Source: Diphasiastrum complanatum (Eukaryota > Streptophyta > Lycopodiopsida > Lycopodiales > Lycopodiaceae). From it: 59,971 nucleotides of DNA. Under the pieces are notes generated by a model. It had not been told where the DNA came from and did not search any database. It saw nothing but the letters and a program-made list of their open reading frames with translations. The position numbers and the translations under genes were made by a program. The stretch lies in assembly GCA_029204225.1 (NCBI GenBank), contig CM055107.1:5034353-5094323 (forward strand), given 5' to 3'. Below are positions 19,431-29,660 of the stretch, piece after piece (positions within the stretch are counted from its first letter, which is position 1; every line of letters begins with the position of its first letter).

Positions 19431-21307
19431 TCCGATTGATCTTTGGATGTGAGCTTTCGAAATTTACCTTCAAGATCTATGTCGATCTGCAAGCCCAGGT
19501 AGCATTTTGCTTCTCCTAGGTCCGATATTTCGAAGTGTCTCGAAATATCTGCCTTCACTTGTGCAATCAGGTTGCTGCTCCTTGACAAAATGAGGGTGTC
19601 ATCTACATAGACATCGATAATGATGATTTTTTACATTTATGACTTTCACATAGACGTTATAATCAGCCATTAAAGACTAGAAGCCTAAGGATCTGAGTGT
19701 TGATCCTTCTTCTTGTACCACTGCCTAGCAGACTGTTTTAGTCCGTAGATGCTTATGTGCATTTTGCAAGCATAGTCAACAAATGACTTGTAGGTAAAAC
19801 CTAGTGGCTGGCCCATATAGACCTCTTCTTTCAGATCAACATACAGAAAGGCTGTCCTTTCATCTACAATATGGATTTTCATATTGTAGGCTCCTGCATA
19901 AGCAAATAAAATTCATATAGATGTGTGCTTGACTACAGGGAAAAAAGTTTTGGTGTAGTCAATACCATACTTCTGTGAAAATTATTTGGCAACAAGTCTA
20001 GCTTTGTATCTTGATACATTGCCATTCGGTCCATATTTGTATTTGTAGATCCATTTACACTTGATAGTCTTTCTATCAATTGGTACTGGTTTAAGAGTCT
20101 AGACCTTGTTCTTCTTCATGGAGTCCATCTCTACCTCCATGGTTTTTATCCATTTGTCCTCGTCGGGACTGTCAATAGCTTATCATAAGTTTGTGGTTCA
20201 CCATCGAATCCACAAAACTCTTCTGTCGTAGAAGCTAGGCTGTTAGGCACAAATATAACTGGTGCTCTTCTTTCTCTTGTAGATCTCCTTGGAGATTGTG
20301 CGGGCTTTGCCTTTGTCGAGTGCAGAACTGTTGTGTGTAGCAAGTGTCTTGGGTACAGCTACATGTTAGGCCGCTCATCATCTGAACTATCGTTCAGCTC
20401 ATCTAAAATTTGAACATCTTCATCTGGATGCTCAAGGTCCGGTATTTGTCGACATCGACAGGTTATAGTACTGCTTGCCAAAAATTTCGTAGCCAGCTGG
20501 ATCTTTGTTAGCCATTGTTCTTGCTTCATCAAATCTGACATCTCTGACAGTCTTTACTTGATTAGTCTCTAGTAGATAGATCTTGTAGTATGATGAATGT
20601 ATGCCATATCCTACAAGGTATCTCTGCTAGACTTTTTCGTCCACAGTTTTTTGTGGATCTTGTCAAGAATGTGTGCATATGCTACACATCCGAAGATTCG
20701 AATATGAGCTAGATTCGGCTTGTTACCCCACAACACTTATGTGGAGTTGTGTGAGGAATGCCTGATCTGTCATGTTCTGCAGGTAGGCATGTAGGTAGGC
20801 AGTTGTAGCTACTACTTCAGTCCATAGTGGTCTTGATGTCTTAGAATAGGCCATCATGCACTTTGCAGCTTTCATGAGAGTCATGTTCTTCCTCTCAACA
20901 ACATCGTTGTGTTGTGGTGTATAGGTTCTCTGAAGGATTTCTCGGCTGCTGCAAAAATCAGCAAAATAGATGGAGATATATTCTCCACATTTGTTGGTTC
21001 TGATTTGCTTGACTTTCATCTCTGTCCACTTCTCAACCCAGTTTACATACTCTGTAAACTTATCGAAAGCTTCAGACTTGTTGTGGATGAAGTAGACAAC
21101 ATCAAACTTACTGAAGTCATCAATGAAGACAATATAATATCTCGATCCTCCTACAGAGAGCACGTCAAAAGGTCCACAGATGTTGAAGTCTATTAACTCC
21201 AGCAACTCTGTCACTCAGAAGAAATCCCTGGTGAAGGGTGTACGCGAGATCTTGCCTTTGATGCATGCATCATAGGATGTCAAACTGGTTGCATCTTTGA
21301 TGCAAAC
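19431..21307 (-). pseudogene. Copia element 3 remnant (integrase and RT)
   Basis: Minus-strand polyprotein pieces in order: ASYDACIKGK-type pre-integrase (21290-21220); integrase core 21214-20723 with ELIDFNICGP, YYIVFIDDFSKF, RTNKCGEY (canonical RTDNGGEY, so the second catalytic Asp is Asn) and NDVVERKN; linker with RRSTRERRAP (20300); RT start near 20100-19900; RT FLYVDLKEEVYMGQPLGF and ISIYGLKQSARQWYKK (19882-19685); then LGLQIDID at about 19480. Stops and frameshifts are frequent. No LTRs are seen. It abuts the H3-like fragment at about 19430 and the TIR of copy B at 21308, so it predates copy B or was cut by it. Confidence 0.85.
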
Positions 21308-21351
21308 CATTAGAGGAGTTTTGAACACCAAAAGGGCCTTTTGTCAAGATG
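21308..21351 (+). repeat. Left TIR of copy B
   Basis: Starts CATTAGAGGAGTTTTGAACA and ends TTTTGTCAAGATG. It is the same as 11642-11685 apart from a few bases. Confidence 0.85.
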
Positions 21352-21544
21352 CTGTTTTTGGCTTTTCAACTATTCGACGTACACTTGGCCCAGTTATATA
21401 TTTACATTTGTGAAAGACCGTAACGTTGTTGCCGGTCACTTTCTTTTTTGAAACTTTTCGGTCATATTTTTATACAATTCAAAACTCCCGTCGGACAGGG
21501 TCCTGACTTGTGATTGGACCATAATTGCTGCCCGTGTCTCAGTT

Positions 21545-23079
21545 TCTGTTTGTAATAAAAAGACTCTGATGGCTCTTGGATACCACGTATCTATAGAAAA
21601 TTTCGCTGGGTTCTCATGCATCCCTCCTCAAGAGGTGTTTTTGGTAAAAAGAGAAAATCAAATATGGATTATAGGAATTTTTGGAAAGGGAAAAATTTAG
21701 ACTTCAAAGTTGCACCCGGTGGTCAATCCATTTCAGAGGTCTTGATTCAACATGTCTACATGCATAAGAAAATTAGAGTGGAAGGCGTTAAGTTCAAATG
21801 ACAAACTCAAATGCAATTGTAAGTTTTGGAGAATTTTTTGCTTTGAGCATTAATCATTTAGACGTGTATCTGAGTATTTAAATGACATATAGTTTTATGG
21901 ATTTGTGCAAATTTATATCCATCAAGCATAATCGAATGGCAACCTATACAATCCCTTGTCGGCATCATGGACGTTATTCATTCTGATATTGGTCTTCTGC
22001 AATACAAGAACCGCTCCACGAGAACACTTTTGAATTCTTGTATTTTCTTCTATGATTCATTTTACACACCATCCAGTTTAGGTGGAAAAATAGAGACGAT
22101 ATCATTACCCTTTTTCTCAAGCGAAGAACGGATTCCTCCAAATTCCACCATAGCAGAGAGCTTCCGATCAAGGTTTTTTATGGACATTGAAAACTGTATG
22201 AAATGTAGCACAGGTTCAAAAAACAATAGATTGCATTGGTTTTTGCATTAGAGGAGTTTTAAATTCCAAAAGGACCCTTTAAGAATTCGTGCAAGATGCA
22301 TTTTTTATTATTAAAATATTATAACACTAATACTTTTGACTTGCCATAACTTTTTTATCGTAGCTCAAAAGTATGTCATGTAACATATCATTAAAAAACT
22401 CTTGTCGAGCGTTTTCCAATGCACCATTACCACTAAAAAGTTATGCCATTTTTAGTATGAAATCAAAATGTGGACTCAAATAGTTACGTTACGTAGATTT
22501 CAAATTTGAGTGTTTTGATTGGTCCATGTGTAAGAAAAATTTGAGAAAAAAATATAAAAAGAATCTATACAAAGGGTCATTTTTGGATTTAGAACTCCTC
22601 TAATGCCTATTGCAATTTTTGTTGATTTTTTTGTTGAATGTAATATTCATAAAACAATGACAATGTTTATTTGTAGTGATTTAACAGACAATATGTTATC
22701 AAGCCTCCTTGATGATTATTGGGATAAGAAGAGTAATGGCAATATCGAGTGCATAGTCAATAGATCGTCAATGAAATTTAGATATCTTATAGAAAAACAA
22801 GTGCTTTCTTTAACATTTTATTATAGAAGATGGTCCAAAGTTGGCAACGGATGAAAAACATTGGATCAGGATTTTACAGTGAATCATCAAGATCAAATAG
22901 AAATTCAAGTGAGGAAAAGTAATTCTACTCTTACAACAATTGAGGTGGAAGAAGATTGGACACTTGATCACATTCGATCAGAGCTTACATTGTTGCAATA
23001 TGATATTTCTAAACACTTCTGTTTTCGAGTCAACAAGAGATTGGTAGGTGTATGTGTATTTATTCCAGTGCACATTTAA
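21545..23079 (+). pseudogene. Transposon gene a, copy B
   Basis: The open parts read DSDGSWIPRIYRKF, then MHPSSRGVFGKKRKSNMDYR, FWKGKNLDFKVAPGGQSISE, LIQHVYMHKKIRVEG and DKLKCN. The intron has donor GTAAGT (21822), but the acceptor is GTGCAA where copies A and C have AG. The second exon reads SSIIEWQPIQSLVGIMDVIH and DIGLLQYKNRSTRTLL. A MITE interrupts at 22246-22605. The frame resumes with FVDFFVECNIHKTMTMFICS, LTDNMLSSLLDDYW, a TGA after KVGNG, and ends WTLDHIRSELTLLQYDISKH then FRVNKRLV. The last part faintly recalls a ubiquitin-like fold, but I would not assign one. Three copies in the window share this gene. The ATG seen in copy A is deleted here. Confidence 0.7.
22246..22605. mobile_element. 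MITE 1 (360 bp) inside gene a of copy B
   Basis: It starts CATTAGAGGAGTTTTAAATT and ends with the inverse (GGATTTAGAACTCCTCTAATG), the same terminal motif as copies A and B. Copy A has the uninterrupted site (ATTTCTGCCTTTTGC against TTTTTG|...|CCTATTGC), proving insertion. The interior carries CTAAAAAGTTATGCCATTTT, shared in reverse orientation with MITE 2. No coding potential; it is mobilised by a transposase in trans if at all. Confidence 0.85.
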
Positions 23080-23514
23080 AATGACTTTCAATGATTTTAT
23101 TTAAACATGTTTCAGTGTTTTCGGTATTGCAATATTTCATTTGACATAATCTCAATGTTGATATTGTTTAACAAGTTTCTTTGATGTACATGTAAGACCA
23201 AGACAAGAAAGTCGCATAGAGTGCAAGGACTTAAAAAAAAGCGTAGAAATTGTTGAAACCGCATAAACATGGGGATGATAAACGAGCAACATCAATGTAA
23301 TTTTAAAAAAAAATAAGAAATACAAAGAAGTCTCAAATGACTTCAAGATTTCATCAAGCAATTTGTATTTAGTATTTTGAAAAATGTACATTGTTTTTGA
23401 AATCGATATAATATATTTGTGACATTCAGTAATAGCCCACTTTCTATTTGCCTATCTATTGTTCTATGGATCATCATGTGATGATATATTTCTATGTGTT
23501 TGTCGGAACTATAT
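23080..23514. other. Region between converging genes of copy B
   Basis: AT-rich sequence between the end of gene a and the end of the H3/Ulp1 gene. It should hold both 3' ends. No gene is recognised. Confidence 0.5.
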
Positions 23515-23647
23515 TTACATTTCAATCAAAGGTGCCTGAGGCATATCCTTGAGCACTGTAACCTCATCCACGGATCCCCTGGCAGGTTCATCCGAGGCAC
23601 CTTCATGCTTGTAGGGCCTTGCACATGATAGTAAAATTTTCAACATT

Positions 23648-25344
23648 TTATGCCGACCTGATGAATGCATTTGTTGATACCTCAGGACATTGAAACTGCA
23701 AAAAAAAATATCTAGTGTATGTATGTATTAGCCAATGTTTTAAAATATATAAATTCACAAAGTTAACAATATATCATCAGGATACTGGAACATTGAAAAA
23801 AATACCACACAGGTACTAGCATCTGGAGGTTTAACATTCCAGATTGAATACCATCCACAGTTGAAAGGATGGTCTTGTTGCGAAGACTGAGAAATCACAG
23901 CGAAAAATTGTTAAATTATAATTCAATATAATTCTAAACTACATGCCATCATGCAAATAAAATACGTAAAAAGATTTCTTTTACCTTTGCATCAACAACC
24001 TCTATGTTGGTATTTACAACCAACCCATCCGGCCTGGGCAATAGCTCCACCATCCTTTTGTACATGGATTTAATCATGGAATGGGTGGCATGCAAAGAAT
24101 TCATTGTCATGCACACAGGTGTGTAGCTTCTAGTTGAATCCACTTTCATGGATATGACGTGCACACTCCAATGTTTGCTGCCAGAAAGAGACAAGCAATG
24201 AATTACTAGAATCTATAAGAGTTTCCAAAAGAAAAATCTTACAGAAAACAGATATTACAAGAAGAAACTATCTTACTTTGAGCAGTATGGGATGATGAAC
24301 ATTGATGCCTCTTTGCTGGTGTGCTTGAAGAGCCTTCTGGCTTTCCTCTCTTTATTCAACAGATGCCCAAAAAATGGAGATACAACAAAAATCTCCTTTG
24401 TGACTGTATATGTATATTTATGTATATAGTATGCACAAGCAGATTCAACTACTGTGTCTGAGATATATGAGGTTTTCTCTTTTAGCTCCCTACAATGCGG
24501 GTCTTTGATATGCATTGCAAAATTAATATCGTCTATACAAAATATAAACTCCCCTACGAGATAATCTATTTTCTTGGCTATATACAGGTCAAAATCAATG
24601 TACCTCTCAGAATCAAAAAATGTGTCTTTAGGTTCATTTGGAAGTCTGATGTGCAACTCTTTATCAGTTGCATCAACATCAGAAACATTCATGTCTAACA
24701 CTGTATTTAGGTCATCCTCATGTATAGAAGGAGAATCATGCAGTTGAAGATCAGGGGTTACAGGAGGACTCTAAGCCAGTGGAATTGCAGACATACTAGC
24801 CAGATATTTTCTAATGGGAGGAGGTGAGGGTGAAGAGCTGGGACACCTGGGCTTGGGTTGCGAATGCTTGGGCTGTGTTTGCTTTCTCTTTTTGCGAGCT
24901 GGAACAGGTCCCCTTTCAAGAAGAACTTGCTTATTTGTCAATCCAGACTTAAAAATGCTGTCATAGGTGTTTCGAAGCCTCATGACAAGAAGCATGTCCT
25001 AGGGCATCAGTGTCACCCTCTTGCCATGAATGGAGCACAACATCGAATCCTCAAACAATTTTGTCTAGATCCTCGTATGCAGTATGGAGGGCCTCCAATG
25101 CAGTGATAGTTCACCTCACTGCATAGGGCAGATGGGTGGTCATGTCTTGTGTAACCTCTCTCACAGCCCGGTAGAATGCTTCTTTCGGGATCAGAAGTTT
25201 GGTGCACCTCTGCAAGGCCTTGATGTCCCTCAACCATGGACGGCTAGGTCTACCTCGTCTTTGCGGATGTACGGGTTCAGATGTCTGGGGACGGAACGTT
25301 TGAACGAAACTGGTAAGCCTAGTGGTTTGCTTCGTCCGAGCCAT
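23648..25344 (-). pseudogene. Histone H3-like domain fused to Ulp1/C48-like protease, copy B
   Basis: Exon 1 (25344-24277) starts MARTKQTTRL, identical to the H3 tail through K4. The fold follows: RPWLRDIKALQRCTKLLIPK, AFYRAVREVTQDMTTHL, TITALEALHTAYED, then (after a frameshift) KLFEDSMLCSIHGKRVTLMP and DMLLVMRLRNTYD. Canonical H3 has LREIRKYQKSTELLIRK, FQRLVREIAQDFKTDL and [21 protein letters not shown]. A basic PARKKRKQ motif (possible NLS), a Pro/Ser linker and a domain ending MFIIPYCS lead to exon 2 (24177-23985) with KHWSVHVIS and TMNSL, exon 3 (23886-23809) with QQDHPFNCGWYSIW, and exon 4 (23695-23648). His, Gln and Cys fit C48 proteases, with Asn for Asp. Lesions: TGA for Trp, frameshift, TAG for Lys, and TAG in the linker. 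Confidence 0.82.
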
Positions 25345-26188
25345 TGAGGCCGAATATCTATACTACGCGAGGACAGAGACACAGCAGAAGAGACACTGAG
25401 AACTCTAACCGTGATATCGCTACGACGCGAGAGATTGGCAGAGTCAAGCGGGGAGAGGCAGGGGCTCGCGTGATGGCAATACTGGGGAAGTCAAGCTGAT
25501 ATCACTACGACGCGAGAGGGTGTAAGGAACGGGCATGGGGAGGAGGTCGCTCGCGTGATGGCGATATCACGAATGCATTTCGTATAGATGCAATCAAACG
25601 TGCCAGCAAATTATGTGAAAACCTGTACAATCCCCGATAATGGACTTATATAGGGGAGAAAAATTGGCACGTGTGAATACCAGCGACACGTGGCCCAGTC
25701 AATAACTGACATGTGGAACCACACGTCTGTATACACACGTGTGAAACTGCACGTTTGGATCAACACGTGTGGGATCCCACGTGGGGACACGTGGCTGAAT
25801 GGATCAGTGACATGTGTTCTCGCATGTATAGGCTCGCACGTGTGGTACTATGCGCCATAGATCTAATCCATTGTTGGATCGACGAGTGTACGGCTTGGAT
25901 TTTTTTGGTTTTAGTTATATAAATGTTGTTTGATCAGTTAAAACATTTCGCTAGGTTTTGGATTTTCACTTTTTGTATCTCACAATGTGTGAACAGTTCT
26001 ATTTCTTTGTAGTATCGCTACCACCCGAGAATCTTTCTGAGATTCTAGACGATCGAAGATCCCTCGCGTCGTTCCAATATCAGGTCATTTGCCAATATCG
26101 CCATCACGCGAGGAAGTCCTAATTGTATTCTGACTCCCTGCCACCCCACGTCGTAGCGATACTCGGCCATATTGGTCATACTTTCAAG
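25345..26188. promoter_or_regulatory. Bidirectional promoter of copy B with G-box array and iterated repeats
   Basis: It lies between the H3-like start (25344, minus) and the MASSS-type start (26189, plus). A minus-strand TATA CCTATATAAG is at 25645-25654 and a plus-strand TATATAAAT at 25916-25924. Between them seven CACGTG motifs occur at 25668, 25687, 25736, 25764, 25778, 25788 and 25837 (starts), plus several near-matches. Outside the TATA boxes, in both presumed 5' UTRs, a GATATCRCTACGACGCGAG-like motif recurs. Plant bZIP and bHLH factors bind G-boxes; which ones act here is unknown. Confidence 0.75.
25352..26163. repeat. Iterated GATATCRCTACGACGCGAG-like motif (nine copies, both strands)
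   Basis: Plus orientation: 25352, 25413, 25498, 26011 and 26094. Minus orientation: near 25465, 25550, 26062 and 26149. Each has an ATATC half and a CGCGAG or degenerate half separated by 7-9 bases. The copies flank the G-box array on both sides. Copy A has a related GATATCGGTTCAGCG repeat in the same location. A binding site for an element-encoded protein is plausible but not shown. Confidence 0.65.
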
Positions 26189-27177
26189 ATGGTCGCGTCA
26201 TCTTCTAATACTTTGGATTCTGCTTTGCACGCCTTCCTCATTGAATCCAATATTGGTAACTACGTAGGTCACTATAAGACGTATTTCAATATGTCTTTTG
26301 ATATTGAAAGATTTGGATCAGAACATAAATCATATTTTTCAGTGTTGTATAAGGAGTATTATGATAGTCTGAATCAGACTATGTAGATCATGGATAATCT
26401 ACAATTCATCCATTTCCATGACCTAGTACTTGCCCAACCATCTTCAAAGCAAAGCCACAACCGACGATTCACGAAAATCGTAAGTGATTTTGAACGTGTG
26501 GTCCATTGTGATCAGCACAATCGATCATGTCGTTTTTTGCAGGAAGGCATGAGATTTGTGTTTTATCTTTCTGCTCTTATTCATGATGAGGCAAGGACTT
26601 AGAGGCTTAGCATTGGCTTCAATGTACGACCCAGCCGAGTTTCGTGCATTGTCCATTTCTTCCTTATCTGACGTGAATCCATATGACAAAACCAAGACTC
26701 TCCTCGATTTGCCAGTGTATTACATGAATAGTGTCACATACCTCTCACTGAATGATGTTGGAGATGTTCTTGATTTGAGGGAGGACGAAATATTATCAAT
26801 TTTGTCTAATTTCATTAAAGAATTCGAGGACTTCATAGATCTCGACGGTGATGATGATCTACATGCTTCTATTGATTACAAAGACGGAGATGAATGGATG
26901 GATGAGACTGAAGCACTGTAGTCAATCATGTCTGAAAGCATGGCATACCAGACAAATTTGCCCGGTGAGGAGGAATTTCTGAAAATCCGGAGCAGATATG
27001 TATCACAGTCTTCAGAAACTAGTCCATCCAGTGCTTCGACGACCATTGTTGCTGGTCATGATCTACATACTGTTGCACTTATTGAAGCTGATGAGCATGA
27101 TCTGATAGATAAATCTGGTTTTATCTTAATAACATTTTTATTCAAATATAGTCATTTTGTTTTACAAAACATGTGAC
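26189..27177 (+). pseudogene. MASSS-type transposon gene, copy B
   Basis: An in-frame ATG upstream (26123) exists, but the family start is MVASSSNTLD at 26189, comparable to MASSSRSD of copy A. After NQTM a TAG interrupts, then NLQFIHFHDLVLAQPSSKQS, VVHCDQHNRSCRF, GMRFVFYLSALIHDEART, a frameshift, LALASMYDPAEFRALSISSL, LLDLPVYYMNSVTYLSLNDV, an acidic region DLREDE...DLDGDDD, a stop at 26919 and a Ser-rich segment to 27177. The Cys-His cluster CD-H---C is shared with copy A. No known domain. It is transcribed divergently from the H3/Ulp1 gene under the shared promoter, so the two products are likely made together. Confidence 0.65.
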
Positions 27178-27207
27178 CTTTGCTCATATTTTACATGCTA
27201 TTGTTGA

Positions 27208-27537
27208 GTGGATGCCTTTGCAACAAGGCAGGGATATTTGAGGGAAGGCCAGGGATCACGACAAAGGGATTCATCCCTATCCAATTATTTGAAGTGCTTT
27301 GTAAATAAAGAGATTTGTATTCATCATAACAAATTTTCTCCAGATGTTGCGACAATATTAATGGCAATTAAAGCGTTATCCTATTTCTCGAATGGGCATA
27401 AATACCCTCCGAATACATATAAAATTATTTTTGTGAAGAGAGACATTGCCATAAAAGTATTTGGCTATGTAGCTGAGGAAGTTTCGAAAAGGTCTTCCTC
27501 CTTAGCTGTTTTCTCTGGATACATGAAGATCGATTGA
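27208..27537 (+). CDS. Downstream exon or gene after MASSS-type gene, copy B
   Basis: An open frame of 109 codons: MDAFATRQGYLREGQGSRQR, NYLKCFVNKEICIHHNKFSP, ATILMAIKALSYFSNGHKYP and KVFGYVAEEVSKRSSSLAVF. It lies 30 bp after the preceding gene on the same strand and is probably its last exon; a TTGTTGAG acceptor precedes it at 27208. It converges on the transposase-like gene. No motif recognised. Confidence 0.45.
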   Translation: MDAFATRQGYLREGQGSRQRDSSLSNYLKCFVNKEICIHHNKFSPDVATILMAIKALSYFSNGHKYPPNTYKIIFVKRDIAIKVFGYVAEEVSKRSSSLAVFSGYMKID

Positions 27538-27539
27538 TT

Positions 27540-29660
27540 TTCTAGATCCATATGATAGAAAAAAAAATTTCATGACCACACAGCAAAGCTGATCATTAAA
27601 GACAAATAGAAACAATGATTTTGCCTTGCATTGTACTACACATGATGCGATATAATACATATACTTTTTTCGTTTGATATCATGAAATTTACTATGGGTT
27701 GAGTCTTCAATATTATTTTCATCTATAGATTTGCACGCCTTTCTGAATTTCTGATAATTTGTTGATCTAGTTTTATATCGGATTTGAATACGCCTGTAGA
27801 ACCATTGAAATAGTTGGATGATGTAACTATTTTTTTGAGATGTTCCACCGTGTTGTGTATTTCGATGAAATGTTGCTCTGGCTTGCCAATGCGATTTCTC
27901 CATTCCTTGTGATGACCAAATACTTAGATTGTCGTAAGCTTTTGCAAAAAATGATGCATGATGTCGTAAAATGTGCTGCAATATCAGAGATACAAATATT
28001 GTCATATTAATCATTTTAAATTTAGCATATGTGCAATGAGATTATAAATCGAAGAGTTAGTTACATTGAAAAGAGATTTACCATATAATGCGTAATATGA
28101 TCTTCACCCTAGGCGTCTTTAACTGCATCCACAAACTCAATTGTTGATTTCTCAATTAGTAGGACATCAGTATCAGATAGTTTATCTTTTCTGAGCAATT
28201 TGACCATGTTGTCAAGCTTTGTCCAGACTTCAACTTTTTTAATCCTCGTTGTTCCTTTTTCTTCAAAATCCTTTGTGGCATTGAGTAAATCTATCCAAAT
28301 TGAGTACTGGATTTTAGTTGGTTTTTGGGAATGATTTGATAAGAAACGACGAGCTTTGGATCCTCCTATACTTGGTCTGCATGGAATGTTTTCCGTTTTT
28401 CCTGAAAGCTTCTCGTCCTTTTTATTTTAACGTGTCCTTTATGAAGTCCCGCTTTTGATAAAACTTCTTCCAATCGAGCTATTGCCTTTTTGGCTAATGA
28501 CTTTGGCTTAGTATTCCAAGCAAACCAAATATGGAGGTATATTAATTTTTCGATAATTCTAACCTCTCCATGTAGTGTACAAATGTGAACATTTTTAAGC
28601 AGAATCGGTAATACTGGTTTCCAAGTCAGATCTTCTATATCCCTTGAAACTCTCGTGCTCTTCAACATGTCATGTGTAGTTTTCATGCTATAGAGACATG
28701 GATGTTTTGAATTTGCTCCATGTGAGACGTTGAACATGCACTTCAACGACTTCAGGTTTCCAGCCAAATGCCATTCCACCTTAAAATTACCTATTCCAGG
28801 AACATTGAGTGGTGTGTCGCTCATATGATTCTTAATTATCTCTGGATATTCTGTTTTACTAAAAATCCAAAATAGAATGTCATGATCATTTAAAACCTGT
28901 TTGAAACACAAAATCATGAACTATTTTAGGAGAATTGAACTCAGAACTATAATAACAGAACAATATTAACTTAAAACACAAAACCATTAATTCTTGAAAT
29001 GAATTAGTTGCTAGTGCTCAATAGAATAGATTTAAACCTGGAAAGCTGCCAACCACCAAATATTATTTTTGGACTGCACACTGAAATTAAGACTCTCCAA
29101 GTTTATCGTATTGCTTAATGTTCCATTCATAATTGTAACACTAAGCTTTCCAGCTTTTGTCCCTTTATTACTTCTGATTCATCTAACTTGAGAACTAACA
29201 TTTATATCACAATGTTTTCTATCTTCCGTCCTTTGGTGAGCTGGTAAGGTGGATCCTTTCAGATTTTTTCTCGACAGTGGAGCATATTCTGTGGGAAGAT
29301 CAATATGGAGATGATATTTAGACATATTAATAATTGATAGATTAATATAGTAGAAAACCAACTTGTTATATATCTTGTAAGCTATTAAAACTCGTCTTAA
29401 TTAAAAAAAAAATTAATTGGAAAAGTTTGAAATGACCTTGGCGCTCTTTTTGATCCATCACACTCCATGTTTCTTGCTTGATATGCAAAATCAATGCTTC
29501 GCAATTATGAGCAAAATAAGCAAAATATTTTTTCAATAGATGTGTGTAGAAATCGCAAATTTTTGAATTGCAGAAGTTGATTCAACAAACTCCATATTTT
29601 CAGAATTGCAAACATTTAGATTCACGTTGGCGCTAATTGTGATCCAAAATATTCAAAATT
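27540..29660 (-). pseudogene. DDE-transposase-like gene, copy B
   Basis: Spliced minus-strand gene. Exon pieces: EFVESTSAIQKFAI, a frameshift, HNCEALILHIKQETWSVMDQ (29610-29441); LPTEYAPLSRKNLKG to NNIWWLAAFQ (about 29305-29038, with lesions); VLNDHDILFWIFSKTEYPEI, WHLAGNLKSLKCMFNVSHGA, NSKHPCLYSMK, VHICTLHGEVRIIEKLIYLH and LEEVLSKAGLHKGHVKI (28896-28366); and SIWSSQGMEKSHWQARATFH then QHGGTSQKNSYIIQLFQWFY (28010-27540). The GME...H...R helix is where RNase H-fold transposases carry the final Glu. The DLK of copy A is NLK here and CLYC is CLYS, so catalytic and zinc residues are lost. Superfamily not assigned. Confidence 0.6.

Noticed and set aside
24277-25344. Processed pseudogene of a host histone H3 gene
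   Set aside because: The frame continues into linker and protease exons with introns, has related copies with the same neighbours, and lies between transposon TIRs. A processed host copy would have none of these.
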